Shown here piece by piece: positions 17,597 through 26,735 of a DNA stretch of 64,000 bases. Every line of letters starts with the position of its first letter. The stretch's first letter is position 1. The notes below the pieces were generated by a model. It did no database searches. It saw only the letters and a program-made list of their open reading frames with translations, and had not been told where the DNA came from. The DNA is taken from positions 1 to 64,000 of the forward strand of contig NZ_SDIC01000005.1 in NCBI RefSeq assembly GCF_004116405.1. The letters are read 5' to 3'. Source of the DNA: Halegenticoccus tardaugens. Lineage in GTDB: Archaea > Halobacteriota > Halobacteria > Halobacteriales > Haloferacaceae. The translations under genes and the position numbers were made by a program.

Positions 17597-19069
17597 ATGG
17601 CAGATAATCCGTCCGCTGGTGACGACCGTTCGGCCCAGTTGCCCGGCCTCGTCGATGCCAGTGGCATCGAACTCGGCGGCATCATCGCTGCCGTCGCGGT
17701 AGTGCTGTGGTGCGTCATCTCGCCGCCGCCGCCGGGATTCACCCCAGCGATGCAGACGGTCCTCGCAGTGTTCGGCTTCTCGCTTCTTCTCTGGCTGACG
17801 AAGGCGCTTCCGTACGTCGTCTCCAGCAGCATCAGCGTCACGCTCCTGTTTACGCTCGGAGCGGTCGAGACGTTCCAAGAGGCGACCATCGGCTTCGCCT
17901 CCACGCTCGTGTTCTTCTTGCTCTTGTTGCTCCTACTAGGCCAGACCATTGCGAAGGTCGACCTCGACGTGTGGTTCGCTTCGCAGCTTCTCTCGAATGG
18001 TGAGAACGCGCCACGCCCCCTTCGCTCGCTTTCGATGAACCTCCTCGCACTCTCGTTCGTCATGCCTTCGGCCGTCGCGCGCGCGGTGACATTCATCCCC
18101 GTCGTCAGGCAACTCTCGGACGCGTACGGCGTCCCCCACGACAGCGATTTCGAGCGGTCGTCGTTTCTCATCCTCGGCCACGTCAACCCCCTCGCATCGA
18201 TGGCACTCATGACCGGTGGCGGGATGGCTATCATCACCTCTGAGTTAGTCCAGTCGGAGGTGCGACCAATCACGTGGGTCGAGTGGGCCGTCTACATGAT
18301 CCCACCTATCGTCGTCCTCTACGTCCTCTCCGCGTTGACCGCCGAGCGGTTCTACGATGCACTCCCCGAACTCGACGCGGCCGCCACGCGGTCCGACGGT
18401 AACGGCCCGACTCCCGAGAACGCGTTTGACGTGGGTTCCGAAGACTCCTTCAGCGATGATCAGCGGATCGTCGCCACCGTCATGCTCGGAGCTGTGGCGC
18501 TATGGGTCGTCGGTTCGTTCGTTGGTCTCCCGACCATCGTTCCTGCGGCGCTGGCCGTCTGTGTGTTGTCACTTCCGGGCATCCGGATAATCACCGCCGC
18601 CGACATGGCCGACGTCAGTTGGGGCATCCTGTTCGTCATCGGGACGATGTTCTCCATCCTCGAGGCGATGGAGTCGACCGGTACGCTCACCTACCTCGTC
18701 GAGACGATAACCAGCCTCATCCCTTTCGCCTCGCTCGCCCACTGGCAGACAATCGTCGTCTTACTCTCCATCGCCGTCATCATGCGCGTCTTCTTCTCAA
18801 CCGCATCTGCCGCCATCATCGTCGTTCTCCCCATCATCCTCCGATTCGGAGAGGTACTCGGCGTGGATCAGCTCTTTCTCGCGCTCTCGGTTCTTATCAT
18901 TGTTGGATCAACGACGTTCCTTCCGTTCAACACCACTTCCGTGCTGCTGTCGTTTGACCGTGGTCCGTTGTCCAACAGGGATGTTGTCGCGTTCGGTTTC
19001 GTGACGATGTTCTACGCCTCGTTCGTTATTGCCGGATCATGGCTGTTCTACTGGCCGATGGTCGTCTGA
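17597..19069 (+). CDS. DASS/SLC13-family anion permease
   Basis: A 490-residue membrane protein with about 12 hydrophobic helices. It resembles divalent-anion:Na+ symporters, which carry succinate, malate or citrate. Features are LLWLTKALPYVVSSSISVTL, a conserved mid-protein loop GHVNPLASMALMTGGGMAII, and in the second half FFSTASAAIIVVLPI and TFLPFNTTSVLL, which correspond to the family's repeated hairpin regions. The ATG at 17597 is preferred to a GTG 9 nt upstream. A T-rich TATA-like sequence sits about 30 nt before it. It follows the TctABC genes, so two unrelated uptake systems stand side by side. Confidence 0.8.
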   Translation: MADNPSAGDDRSAQLPGLVDASGIELGGIIAAVAVVLWCVISPPPPGFTPAMQTVLAVFGFSLLLWLTKALPYVVSSSISVTLLFTLGAVETFQEATIGFASTLVFFLLLLLLLGQTIAKVDLDVWFASQLLSNGENAPRPLRSLSMNLLALSFVMPSAVARAVTFIPVVRQLSDAYGVPHDSDFERSSFLILGHVNPLASMALMTGGGMAIITSELVQSEVRPITWVEWAVYMIPPIVVLYVLSALTAERFYDALPELDAAATRSDGNGPTPENAFDVGSEDSFSDDQRIVATVMLGAVALWVVGSFVGLPTIVPAALAVCVLSLPGIRIITAADMADVSWGILFVIGTMFSILEAMESTGTLTYLVETITSLIPFASLAHWQTIVVLLSIAVIMRVFFSTASAAIIVVLPIILRFGEVLGVDQLFLALSVLIIVGSTTFLPFNTTSVLLSFDRGPLSNRDVVAFGFVTMFYASFVIAGSWLFYWPMVV

Positions 19070-19121
19070 CGACGTTCGAGGGATATATAACCTTATCATC
19101 TAGTAGTCCCTGAACGAATAC

Positions 19122-19556
19122 ATGCTGATCGTCGCAGCAGTCGATCGAACCGGACCCCGAGAGATGATACTCGACGAAGCAAGCGCACTCGCCGACGCCT
19201 TCGGCGACGACCTACACGTCGTTCACGCGATGAGTCAATCGACGTTCCGGGATCTCGAAATGAAAAGCGTTGAGAAGACCGGGCAGACCATCGATATCGA
19301 CGATGTCCGAGCGCTGGCGCGAGAAATCGCCGAGGAGGCCGTCGACGAGGCGGGCGTTGAGTCGACGGCCGTTGGCGTCGTCGGCGACCCTGCAGACGCC
19401 GTGTTGAAGTACGCGACCAACCGGAGCACGCGATACATCGCCGTCGGAGGAAAGCGACGCACCCCCGTTGGGAAGGCACTGTTCGGCAGCGTTACTCAGG
19501 CAGTCCTCCTCAACTCCGATCTGCCTGTGGTCACTGTGACAACGGACGACCAATGA
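19122..19556 (+). CDS. Universal stress protein (UspA family)
   Basis: A 144-residue cytoplasmic protein with one Usp domain. It begins with the beta strand LIVAAVDRTGPREMILDEA and ends with the nucleotide-loop region AVGGKRRTPVGKALFGSVTQ then LPVVTV. The ATP motif G2xG9xG is approximate. A TATA box (ATATATA near 19083-19089) lies about 35 nt upstream. The stop overlaps the ATG of the following dehydrogenase. Haloarchaea often place Usp proteins next to transporters, where they are thought to modulate transport; that role is inference here. Confidence 0.8.
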   Translation: MLIVAAVDRTGPREMILDEASALADAFGDDLHVVHAMSQSTFRDLEMKSVEKTGQTIDIDDVRALAREIAEEAVDEAGVESTAVGVVGDPADAVLKYATNRSTRYIAVGGKRRTPVGKALFGSVTQAVLLNSDLPVVTVTTDDQ

Positions 19557-20530
19557 CGGCGCGTCCAAGAGCACTCATCGACCAGGATATTCAACCCGCT
19601 GACCGATTTCGCATGCAGGCATCGGACTGCTTCGATCTCTCGTTCGGCGTCGAACCGAACGAAGACGCCGTTATCGAGGCGCTCGACGGCCGATCAGTTC
19701 TGTTCACTACCTCCCGCGTTCCCGTCACTGAGCGGGTGCTTCGAGAGGCGGGGTCGCTCGAACTCGTCGCGAAGGTCGGAACCGGTATCGACAGCATCGA
19801 CCTCGCGACGGCCGAAGAGCTGGGCGTCGGTGTCATCTACACGCCGGGATTCAATGCACTGTCGGTCGCCGAACACGCGCTGGCGCTCCTTCTCGCCGTT
19901 AGTCGAAACGTCGTCATGGGGTGCGGCGAACTCCGTGCGGGGGGCTGGCGCGACACGATGCCGACGAGTTGTCCGGTGACGGATACAACAGTCGGCATCG
20001 TCGGCTTCGGACGCGTCGGAAGTCGACTCGCAGGTCTCCTTGACGGCTTCAACGTCGAACTGCTCGCTCACGACCCGTACGTCGAGGACATCAAAACCGA
20101 CATCACGGGCGCGACGCTCGTCGGCTTCGAGGAACTGCTCGAAGCGTCGGACTCCGTCATCGTCACCGCAGAACTTACAGAAGAGACGCGGGGAATGTTC
20201 GACGCGGAGGCGTTCGACCGAATGAGCACCGACGCCGTCCTCGTAAACACGGCTCGCGGTCCCGTTGTGGACACCGATGCACTCGTTGTTGCGCTTGACA
20301 GCGGAAAACTCGGCGGTGCGGGTCTCGACGTATTCGAGACGGAGCCGCTCCCGGTCGACAGCCCACTCCACGACTATGAGAACGTCGTCGTCACCCCTCA
20401 CCTCGCGGCGTCCTCCGTTCGCGCGCGAACAAACATCATCGACACGCTGGTCGCCAATGCTCGACCCGTCCTCAACGGTCGATCGATCGACGACCGATTC
20501 ATAGCAGTCGCTCCGAATGGACGGCGCTGA
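19553..20530 (+). CDS. D-isomer-specific 2-hydroxyacid dehydrogenase, copy 1
   Basis: A 325-residue NAD(P)-dependent enzyme. The Rossmann motif is VGIVGFGRVGSRLAGLL. The catalytic Arg is in VLVNTARGPVVDTD, the Glu in DVFETEPLPVD and the His in VVTPHLAASS. It starts with an ATG overlapping the UspA stop, so it is part of that operon. It would interconvert a 2-keto acid and a D-2-hydroxy acid. The precise substrate is unknown; glyoxylate, hydroxypyruvate or phosphoglycerate types are all possible. Confidence 0.85.
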   Translation: MTARPRALIDQDIQPADRFRMQASDCFDLSFGVEPNEDAVIEALDGRSVLFTTSRVPVTERVLREAGSLELVAKVGTGIDSIDLATAEELGVGVIYTPGFNALSVAEHALALLLAVSRNVVMGCGELRAGGWRDTMPTSCPVTDTTVGIVGFGRVGSRLAGLLDGFNVELLAHDPYVEDIKTDITGATLVGFEELLEASDSVIVTAELTEETRGMFDAEAFDRMSTDAVLVNTARGPVVDTDALVVALDSGKLGGAGLDVFETEPLPVDSPLHDYENVVVTPHLAASSVRARTNIIDTLVANARPVLNGRSIDDRFIAVAPNGRR

Positions 20531-20554
20531 GTCAGACGGGGCCGGCCCGCGGTA

Positions 20555-21862
20555 ATGACTCGCGACCGAGAGGAGACAGAACTCGATGACGAGCGCGGTT
20601 CGACCGCCACTCACGTCCTCACGGAGCCGTTGGTCGTCATCATCGCCGCCGGGTGGGTCATCGTCTCCGGCGCTCGGTTCGTTCTTCCCGTCCTTCTCCC
20701 GTGGATAACGGTCGACTTCGGCATCGACGGAACGACGGCCGGGGTTCTGCTCACCGGCCTCTGGACCGCGTACGCGCTGACGCAGTATCCCGCTGGACTT
20801 CTCGCTGACCGGACGAGCGACCGAACTGTCCTCCTCCTCGGCGTCGGTACCGCCCTCGTCGGAACGGGCTTTACGAGCGTCGCTCCGACGTTCGAGACGT
20901 TCGTACTCGGTGGACTTCTCTTCGGTGTCGGTGCAGGACTGTACGCACCGCCGCGGGTGACGATACTCTCCGATACCTACGGCGAGCGACGCGGAAGCGC
21001 CCTCGGCATTACGTTCGCCGCGGGAAACGTCGGGTCGGCCGTCCTTCCAGCTGCCGCTAGCACGGTCGCCGCAACGTTCGGGTGGCGGATGGGACTCAGC
21101 GTCGCACTCCCCGTCTTCGCCGCCATCTTCGTCGGGACGTGGATCGTCGTGCCAACCTCGGCGTCGTCCGAGCACATCGCTGAGACGAAGTCGATCGAAG
21201 GCAACGAGGAACCGCCGGCGGAGAACCCAATACACGCCCGCTTCATAGTCGGTGCGAGTAGGCTCTATCGACAGCTCGGTAGCCCCGCGGTCATCCGCGC
21301 GACGGCGGCGTTCACGCTGATGACGTTCGTCTATCAGGGACTCACCTCATTTTTCCCCACGTATCTCAGCGGACAGATGGGACTCACACCTCAGACCACC
21401 TCACTCGTGTTCGGGGTGTTCTTCGTCAGTGCCGCCGCCTCTCAATGGACCGCTGGTGCCGCGGCTGATCGATTCGGTGACCGCCGGCTCCTCGCCGCAG
21501 TCTCCGCGTTCGGCGTGCTCACGGTGCTGGCGATTCCATTCGTTGACGGTCCCGTTTCCTTGACGGTGCTGTCCGCGTTGCTCGGGACGCGCCTCGGAAT
21601 CGGCCCCGTCGGAAACGGCTACATCGCGGTAGCGCTCCGCGGCGACGGCCAAGGGGCCGCCTACGGGTTGGTTCGAACCGTCTTCTTCACCGTCGGAGCG
21701 ACGGGTGCCGTCGTCACTGGGGCGTTCATCGATCATGGGTTGTTCCATGAGGTGTTCTACGTGTACGCTGCAATGACCGCCGTCGCCGCCTTGCTGTTCG
21801 CGGTGCTACCGTCGATCCATGATCGGGGTGAAACGAGAGTTGAAGACGGGAGACGCAAGTGA
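20555..21862 (+). CDS. Major facilitator superfamily transporter
   Basis: A 435-residue carrier with 12 predicted helices in two halves around a central acidic loop (about residues 205-225). The MFS A-like motif appears as GLLADRTSDRTVLL after helix 2, with a weaker repeat AAADRFGDRRLLA in the second half. It begins 24 nt after the dehydrogenase. Its last 106 nt are overlapped, on the other strand, by the frame of the truncated SDR gene. The substrate is unknown; organic acids are likely from context. Confidence 0.8.
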   Translation: MTRDREETELDDERGSTATHVLTEPLVVIIAAGWVIVSGARFVLPVLLPWITVDFGIDGTTAGVLLTGLWTAYALTQYPAGLLADRTSDRTVLLLGVGTALVGTGFTSVAPTFETFVLGGLLFGVGAGLYAPPRVTILSDTYGERRGSALGITFAAGNVGSAVLPAAASTVAATFGWRMGLSVALPVFAAIFVGTWIVVPTSASSEHIAETKSIEGNEEPPAENPIHARFIVGASRLYRQLGSPAVIRATAAFTLMTFVYQGLTSFFPTYLSGQMGLTPQTTSLVFGVFFVSAAASQWTAGAAADRFGDRRLLAAVSAFGVLTVLAIPFVDGPVSLTVLSALLGTRLGIGPVGNGYIAVALRGDGQGAAYGLVRTVFFTVGATGAVVTGAFIDHGLFHEVFYVYAAMTAVAALLFAVLPSIHDRGETRVEDGRRK

Positions 21863-22500
21863 AGCTCCGTGATTCCCTCGCGGGCGGCCATCTCTGATAG
21901 CTTGAACTGAATCCGATCAGACATCACTCCCCGAGGTGAGACGCAGTTCACCCGCACCCCGTCGCATCCGTACTCTTCGGCCAGCACCTTCGAGAGTCCG
22001 TAGATACCGGGACGAAAGACGTTTCCGAGTACACCGCCCGCGGACGGTTCGAGCGCGGATGCCGCGACCAGATTCGTTATCGCACCACCGCCCTCCCGAA
22101 GGGAGGGAAGAGCGCTTCGACAAGCAAGGACGGTGCTACAGAGAATACTCCGGTAGGCGTCGTCGAACTCCGAGACCGAGAGGTCGGGAAAGCGTGTCGT
22201 CGCCGGACCACCGTGATTCGTCACGAGGATGTCGAGTCCACCGAGGATGTCGATAGCCTCGTCCGTCCGCTCGCGAACGGCTGCCTCGTCGGTAAGGTCA
22301 CAGACGACCCACTCGATCATCTCCTCGTCACATCCCGTTGCCGATCGAATCGACGCAGCCGCTTCGCGGAGTCGATCCGTATCACGCGAGGCGACGACGA
22401 CGCGTGCTCCCTCGGCGACGAGTTCGTGCGCCACCGCTCGTCCGAGTCCACCGCTCGCTGCTGTCACGTACGCGCGCGTACCTTCGAGTCCGAGGTCCAT
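21757..22500 (-). pseudogene. Short-chain dehydrogenase/reductase, C-terminus replaced
   Basis: It begins MDLGLEGTRAYVTAASGGLG with the TGxxxGxG-type cofactor loop, then TNHGG (the SDR NAG-like motif) and an active-site YGLSK. Similarity continues to RVNCVSPRGVMSDRIQ and EMAAREGIT, around 21865-21870. From there the frame runs antisense through the 3' end of the MFS gene to a stop at 21757. The usual 50-60 C-terminal residues (PLGR-IGxPxExxxxVxFL...VDGG) are missing. It is probably 3'-truncated and non-functional, although an abbreviated protein could still be made. Confidence 0.6.
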
Positions 22501-22787
22501 GTGGAGCCCACAGACCGAACCGGAATATACCTGACTGTTGGAGAAGACTACTCGACAGGTCACCCCACGTCGCCACGGCACCCGGTTGGACGAGCGAGTC
22601 GGCAAGTTCGATTCGTTCGCCTTCGTCGGGAACCCGGATTTGGACATAGCTCATTGGAGATCATGAATTTCAGGAGCCGCATTAATTCCCCCGTCGTGCG
22701 TCTCGAAGGTGACAGACGGGGCACGCGACGCGGACCGAAGATTTCTGCCGCACCAACAGTTTTTACCCCTGGGTGAAAGGAAGGATC

Positions 22788-23584
22788 ATGGACCTCGAAA
22801 TCGATGGAGATGTCGCACTGATAACGGCATCGAGCCGCGGGCTCGGCAACGCCTCTGCGCGAGCGCTCGTTCGCGAGGGAGCGCATGTGGTCGTCAACGG
22901 CCGCGACGAAGAGGAACTCGAAGCCGCCGCCTCCGGCCTGAGAGACGCCGCCACGGGCGATTCCCGCGTCGTCCCAGTCGTAGGTGACCTCACTGACAAA
23001 GACGACGTCGACCGCCTCGTCGAGAGAACGCTTGAGGAGTTTGGCCAGCTTGACCACCTCGTCACGTCAGCGGGTGGACCGCCGAGCGGGGAGTTCCTCG
23101 ACACGACGGACGAAGACTGGTATCAGGCGTACGATTTGCTCGTGATGAGCGTCGTCCGACTCGCTCGCGCGGCCGCCGACTCCCTCCGCAAGGGCGATGG
23201 TGGGACCATCGTCAACATCACCTCTCGAAGTGTGAAAGAGGCGATAGACGCACTCGTTCTGTCGAACTCGGTCCGGATGAGTGTTACGGTCTGGAGAAAA
23301 CGCTCTCGAAGGAGCTGGCACCGGAGGTGCGGGTGAACGCTGTCCTCCCGGGCTCACACGAGACTTCTCGAATCCGTGAGCTCATCGAGCAGGGCGTCGA
23401 ACGCGGCGATTATGAGAGCTATGAGCAAGGACTGGCCGAGCGCGGTTCGTCGAATCCGCTCGGGCGAATTGGCGACCCGATAGAGCTCGGGAACACGGTG
23501 GCGTTCCTCTCGTCGCCGAAGTCGGGCTACGTCAACGGGCAGTCAATAGTCATCGACGGTGGAGCCAGCAGTTCGAACTTGTGA
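22788..23584 (+). pseudogene. Short-chain dehydrogenase/reductase with one frameshift
   Basis: The first frame (MDLEIDGDVALITASSRGLG to LVLSNSVRMSV) and the second (GLEKTLSKELAPEVRVNAVL to VIDGGASSSNL) join at about 23288 into one full-length SDR of about 265 residues. A single 1- or 2-base indel separates them. The region where SDRs carry YxxxK reads LSNSVRMS, so Tyr and Lys are replaced; related non-canonical SDRs share this. A sequencing error cannot be excluded. It is divergent from the other SDR and precedes the cupin gene. Confidence 0.7.
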
Positions 23585-23708
23585 ACAGACCTCGGGGTCA
23601 AGCCCCGGGGCACTCTGCGTTGATTTCTGTAGATTCTCCGGACAGTGAACACACACCGAACATCGCCGCATTCGGAATCACTTTTTCGGATGCCGATAAG
23701 TGGAGGGT

Positions 23709-24059
23709 ATGGATCACGTCCCGTTCGACGATGCAGAGAAGTACGAACCCGACGAAGGATGGATGCGTGCCTCGCTCGCCGGCAGTGACCGGTTCACCTT
23801 CGAGTGGTTCGAAAAGCCGCCGGGGCACAGTTCGCCGATGCACGACCACGAGAATGAACAGGTCTGTCTGTGTCTGAAGGGCGAACTGACGCTTTACAAC
23901 GAAGACGGCGAGTCAACGACTCTCCGAAAATACGACTCCGTCCACCTCGACTCGTGGGAACCTCACCGCGTCGAGAACACCGGCGACGAACGCGCGGTCG
24001 GCCTCGACGTGTTCGCACCCGGCCGATCGTTCGACTTCTGGACGGAGCGTGACCGATGA
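23709..24059 (+). CDS. Small cupin-domain protein
   Basis: A 116-residue single-cupin protein. Metal-binding motif 1 is GHSSPMHDHENEQVCLCLKGEL (two His and a Glu), and motif 2 reads DSVHLDSWEPHRVENTGDE with a His. It starts at the ATG at 23709, 9 nt inside a longer GTG frame, and lies 124 nt after the broken SDR. Small cupins of this kind sit in sugar-acid and aromatic catabolic operons as isomerases, dioxygenases or sensors. The role is not determinable. Confidence 0.8.
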   Translation: MDHVPFDDAEKYEPDEGWMRASLAGSDRFTFEWFEKPPGHSSPMHDHENEQVCLCLKGELTLYNEDGESTTLRKYDSVHLDSWEPHRVENTGDERAVGLDVFAPGRSFDFWTERDR

Positions 24060-24080
24060 CGTCGAACTCGACAAGACGGA

Positions 24081-24086
24081 TATAAA
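24081..24086 (+). promoter_or_regulatory. TATA box upstream of the leader ORF and dehydrogenase 2
   Basis: TATAAA lies about 25 nt before the ATG at 24108, not at the proper distance from the dehydrogenase ATG at 24233. The transcript therefore probably begins around 24108-24111. Confidence 0.5.
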
Positions 24087-24107
24087 CCGAGTGATCGACC
24101 GACACTA

Positions 24108-24236
24108 ATGATGTACGATAGGAGCGGACGACAGAGGACCCACGGAACGACACCAAGGATGATCGACGAACCGATACAACGCCGAACCGAGGAGTACCAA
24201 CGAACGAGTGACCGTAGCCGCGGAAGGGTCCGATGA
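24108..24236 (+). CDS. Possible 42-codon leader ORF coupled to the dehydrogenase
   Basis: A small frame starts ATGATG about 25 nt after a TATAAA box and ends in a TGA that overlaps the dehydrogenase ATG (CGATGAC at 24231-24237). The predicted peptide is very arginine-rich (YDRSGRQRTHGTTPRMIDEP and onward), unlike the acidic proteins around it. It may be translated only to couple ribosomes to the next gene, or it may be chance. No similarity was recognised. Confidence 0.3.
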   Translation: MMYDRSGRQRTHGTTPRMIDEPIQRRTEEYQRTSDRSRGRVR

Positions 24237-25198
24237 CGACGGGTCGCTGGCGCGTCCTCGTGACGGAACCGATCGACGAGGCCGGCCTCAAGCGTCTCGA
24301 AGAGATTGCCGACGTCACGCGGTGGGACGCATACGACGACGAGACGCTCGCTCGGGAAATAGATCACTACCACGCGATCGTCGTTAGAACGAAGGCGCTA
24401 CCGCCGGAGATGATCGAACGTGCCGAGCACCTCCGAGTTATCTCCAAACACGGTGTCGGGCTGGACAACGTCCCCGTCGAGGTGGCGAGTGAAGGGAACG
24501 TGGCAGTGTGTAATCTCCCCGGGGTCAACACTCAAAAGGTTGCGGAACACGCCCTCGCGCTCTTGCTTGCCGTTCGCAAGACGACCCCACCGACGAACGC
24601 CGCACTCGCCGACGGCTCTTGGGACCGTGGCGACTACCGTCCGCGAACGATCAAGGGAGGCATCCTCGGCCTCTTTGGCTTCGGCCACACCGGGCGGAAC
24701 CTCGCTGAGCTGGCCCACGGTATCGGCCTCCCGTGCGTCGCGTACGATCCGTACGTACGGGACGCGGATCTCCCGCTCCACGTTACCGGTGTCGAAACGA
24801 AGCGCGAGTTGTTTGACCGTGCCCGCTACGTGAGCGTCCATGCGCCCCTCACCGACGAGACTCGTGGGGCTATTGGGGCAGAGCAACTCCGGCGGCTTCC
24901 CGACGACGGCGTCGTCGTCAACACCGCCCGCGGCGGGATCGTTGACGAAGAGTCGCTCCTGGCCGCGCTCGAAGCCGGCGAGATCGCAGGAGCCGGAATG
25001 GACGTCTTCGTCGACGAACCGCTTGCCCCCAATCACCCGCTGATTGAACGGGACGACGTCGTCGCAACCCCCCACATCGCCGGCACGACGGTCGAATCCC
25101 TCCGCCGAATGAGCATCGGCGCAGCGGACAACGTTCGTCAGGTACGTGATGGCCGGCTTCCGGAGATGACGGTGAATGCCGCCGAGATTGAGCTCTAA
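24233..25198 (+). CDS. D-isomer-specific 2-hydroxyacid dehydrogenase, copy 2
   Basis: A 321-residue enzyme of the phosphoglycerate-dehydrogenase-like branch. The substrate-binding loop is KHGVGLDNVPVEVA. The NAD motif is GLFGFGHTGRNLAELAHG. Catalytic Arg, Glu and His are in VVVNTARGGIVDEESLL, DVFVDEPLAP and VVATPHIAGTT. There is no C-terminal ACT domain, so it is not the regulated SerA. It closes the organic-acid cluster and differs clearly in sequence from copy 1 at 19553-20530. Confidence 0.85.
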   Translation: MTTGRWRVLVTEPIDEAGLKRLEEIADVTRWDAYDDETLAREIDHYHAIVVRTKALPPEMIERAEHLRVISKHGVGLDNVPVEVASEGNVAVCNLPGVNTQKVAEHALALLLAVRKTTPPTNAALADGSWDRGDYRPRTIKGGILGLFGFGHTGRNLAELAHGIGLPCVAYDPYVRDADLPLHVTGVETKRELFDRARYVSVHAPLTDETRGAIGAEQLRRLPDDGVVVNTARGGIVDEESLLAALEAGEIAGAGMDVFVDEPLAPNHPLIERDDVVATPHIAGTTVESLRRMSIGAADNVRQVRDGRLPEMTVNAAEIEL

Positions 25199-25344
25199 CC
25201 CCAATAAGATTCGACGATTGAGCTCGGAAGGGAGTAGATTGGCTTCGAGCCCGAACCTCCGGCGTATCTCATAGAATAGTTCGTGCGGCATTGTTCAGAG
25301 TAGCTGGTTCTAGTAGTCTACGTAACTTTGTAACTATGTTTCGG

Positions 25345-25790
25345 CGGTTGCTGACTCGGCGTTTCTGAAGCAGTTTCTAAACTGAGAAGTATGCCGTTTT
25401 ATCTTTTGAAAGAGACGTTCAACAGCGTTCCGATTTCCGTGTCATTCGTATCGAAATCTGAGCTCGCGATCATGGAGGGCAGCGTTGAGCCACGGGCTAA
25501 ATCGACGAAAACCACGCGTCATCAACGTCGTGTTCCTCCTGCAATTCAGTGAGAAACATCGAGGTAAGTGCTTTTGTTCGCGTCGTATAGAGCTTTACGT
25601 GGAGAAATTCGTTGGTTATGGGACGACGGCAGCGTACAGCCAGTAGCGCTGATTATCGAGTTAGATCACTGGTTCATCGAGCGCGATGTGATCAGGTTGG
25701 ATTCCGTCTGTCGGCCAATGATCGGCTTTTCTGGATCCAATTATGAACGGGCGATCGAGCCCGTTCGACACCGAATCACTCTAATATATA
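25345..25790 (-). pseudogene. IS6-type transposase remnant 1
   Basis: Minus-strand frames give VERARSPVHNWIQKADHWPT then QPDHIALDEPVI with the first DDE Asp. LYAAVVP, KLYTTRTKALTSMFLTELQE and DVDDAWF follow, then in another frame LNAALHDRELRFRYE, a stop, and HGNRNAVERLFQKIKRHTSQ with NCFRNAESATAE. These are the core and C-terminal motifs of haloarchaeal IS6-family (ISH14/15/29-like) transposases. The HTH start and the very C-terminus are missing, and at least three stops or frameshifts are present. Terminal repeats could not be identified. Confidence 0.7.
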
Positions 25791-25859
25791 TGAAATTTAT
25801 AATATATCAGGATGGTACTGTCTAGCTCAGGGCGTTTGGGAAGTGAGCAGGTCTTGACA

Positions 25860-26570
25860 TCCTCCCACAACTGAAGTCATGGTCTTCCGCTCGATTCCTA
25901 TCAGCTGACGTTCTGCCGTCGAGTGATTGATGCGGTTTTTGGCAATTGTAGTAATGTGTGAATTGTGCAACTCATTCGCGTGCGCCCAACCGATTTCCGA
26001 CCCACAAGTTGTGGAAGCGACCGATGCGCATTTTAAGGGTGAGAAACCATTTTTCGATCAAGTTTGATCGGTGTAGTCCACCCGACAGTTCAGTCCTAAC
26101 CGAGAGATTGCAGTCCGATAACCGAATTGATCGACGAGAAACACACCATCGGAGAGATCGTGTTTCTCACGGAGTCCATGCTGAAACGCAACCGCTGGAT
26201 AAGTGCCTGCCATTCAAATAACTGAACGTCGAGAATCAACTTCGTGTCGAGGTATATTGTATCGTACAATCAAGACTACTCGCCGTTGATCTTGATAGCG
26301 GTCTCGTCAACCGCGATCCGCTTCGGCTTCGCCGAAGACAGGTCAGAAACGCTAGCAGATACGCGATGTACCACGTCGAAAGATTGCCTGATGAGAGCGC
26401 TCTTCGCAAAATAGCCGCAGAATATCTTGTGCCTCTCTGAGTGAACAACCGGTCGCGTGGGGGCGGACGACGAGCGCCCTGACGGGAGTCTGAGAGCCGT
26501 CCGCTTTCACACCCACGTTTTCTAGATCCACGTCATAGCACTCGCTGGGCGGGTCTGCGAGCATCTGTGG
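25860..26570 (-). pseudogene. IS6/IS240-type transposase remnant 2
   Basis: Minus-strand frames read TPVRALVVRPHATGCSLREA then QDILRLFCEERSHQAIF (N-terminal HTH part). KPKRIAVDETAIKINGE with the first Asp and LDTKLILDVQLF follow, then in another frame AVAFQHGLREKHDLSDGVFL, RTAISRLGLNCRVDYTDQ, LKMRIGRFHNLWVG and HYYNCQKPHQSLDGRT at the end. The whole transposase is represented but broken by several stops and frameshifts. It is of a different subgroup from remnant 1 and lies directly upstream of it in the minus direction. Confidence 0.7.
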
Positions 26571-26735
26571 AAAAGATACTCAACGAGCTGCTTGTTCCTC
26601 AAACCTTTTTGACCAGGCAGTGCCGATTCGACCAAGGCCTACCTGGTCCACTAGGAGTCCCGAAGTTACACTCGTTCGATTTTCACGGCGAGTCGTGAAA
26701 ATCGGTACCCGGGTCTGTGGTCGATCGCCACTAGG

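Noticed and set aside
19694..21235. A 513-codon open frame on the minus strand
   Set aside because: It is antisense to the dehydrogenase and MFS genes. It has low-complexity, charged sequence and no family motif.
25855..25895. CTTGACATCCTCCCACAACTG-like sequence resembling an end of other haloarchaeal IS200/IS605 elements
   Set aside because: Only part of the pattern is present and it coincides with the end of an IS6 remnant. I could not pair it with another end or a tnpB gene.
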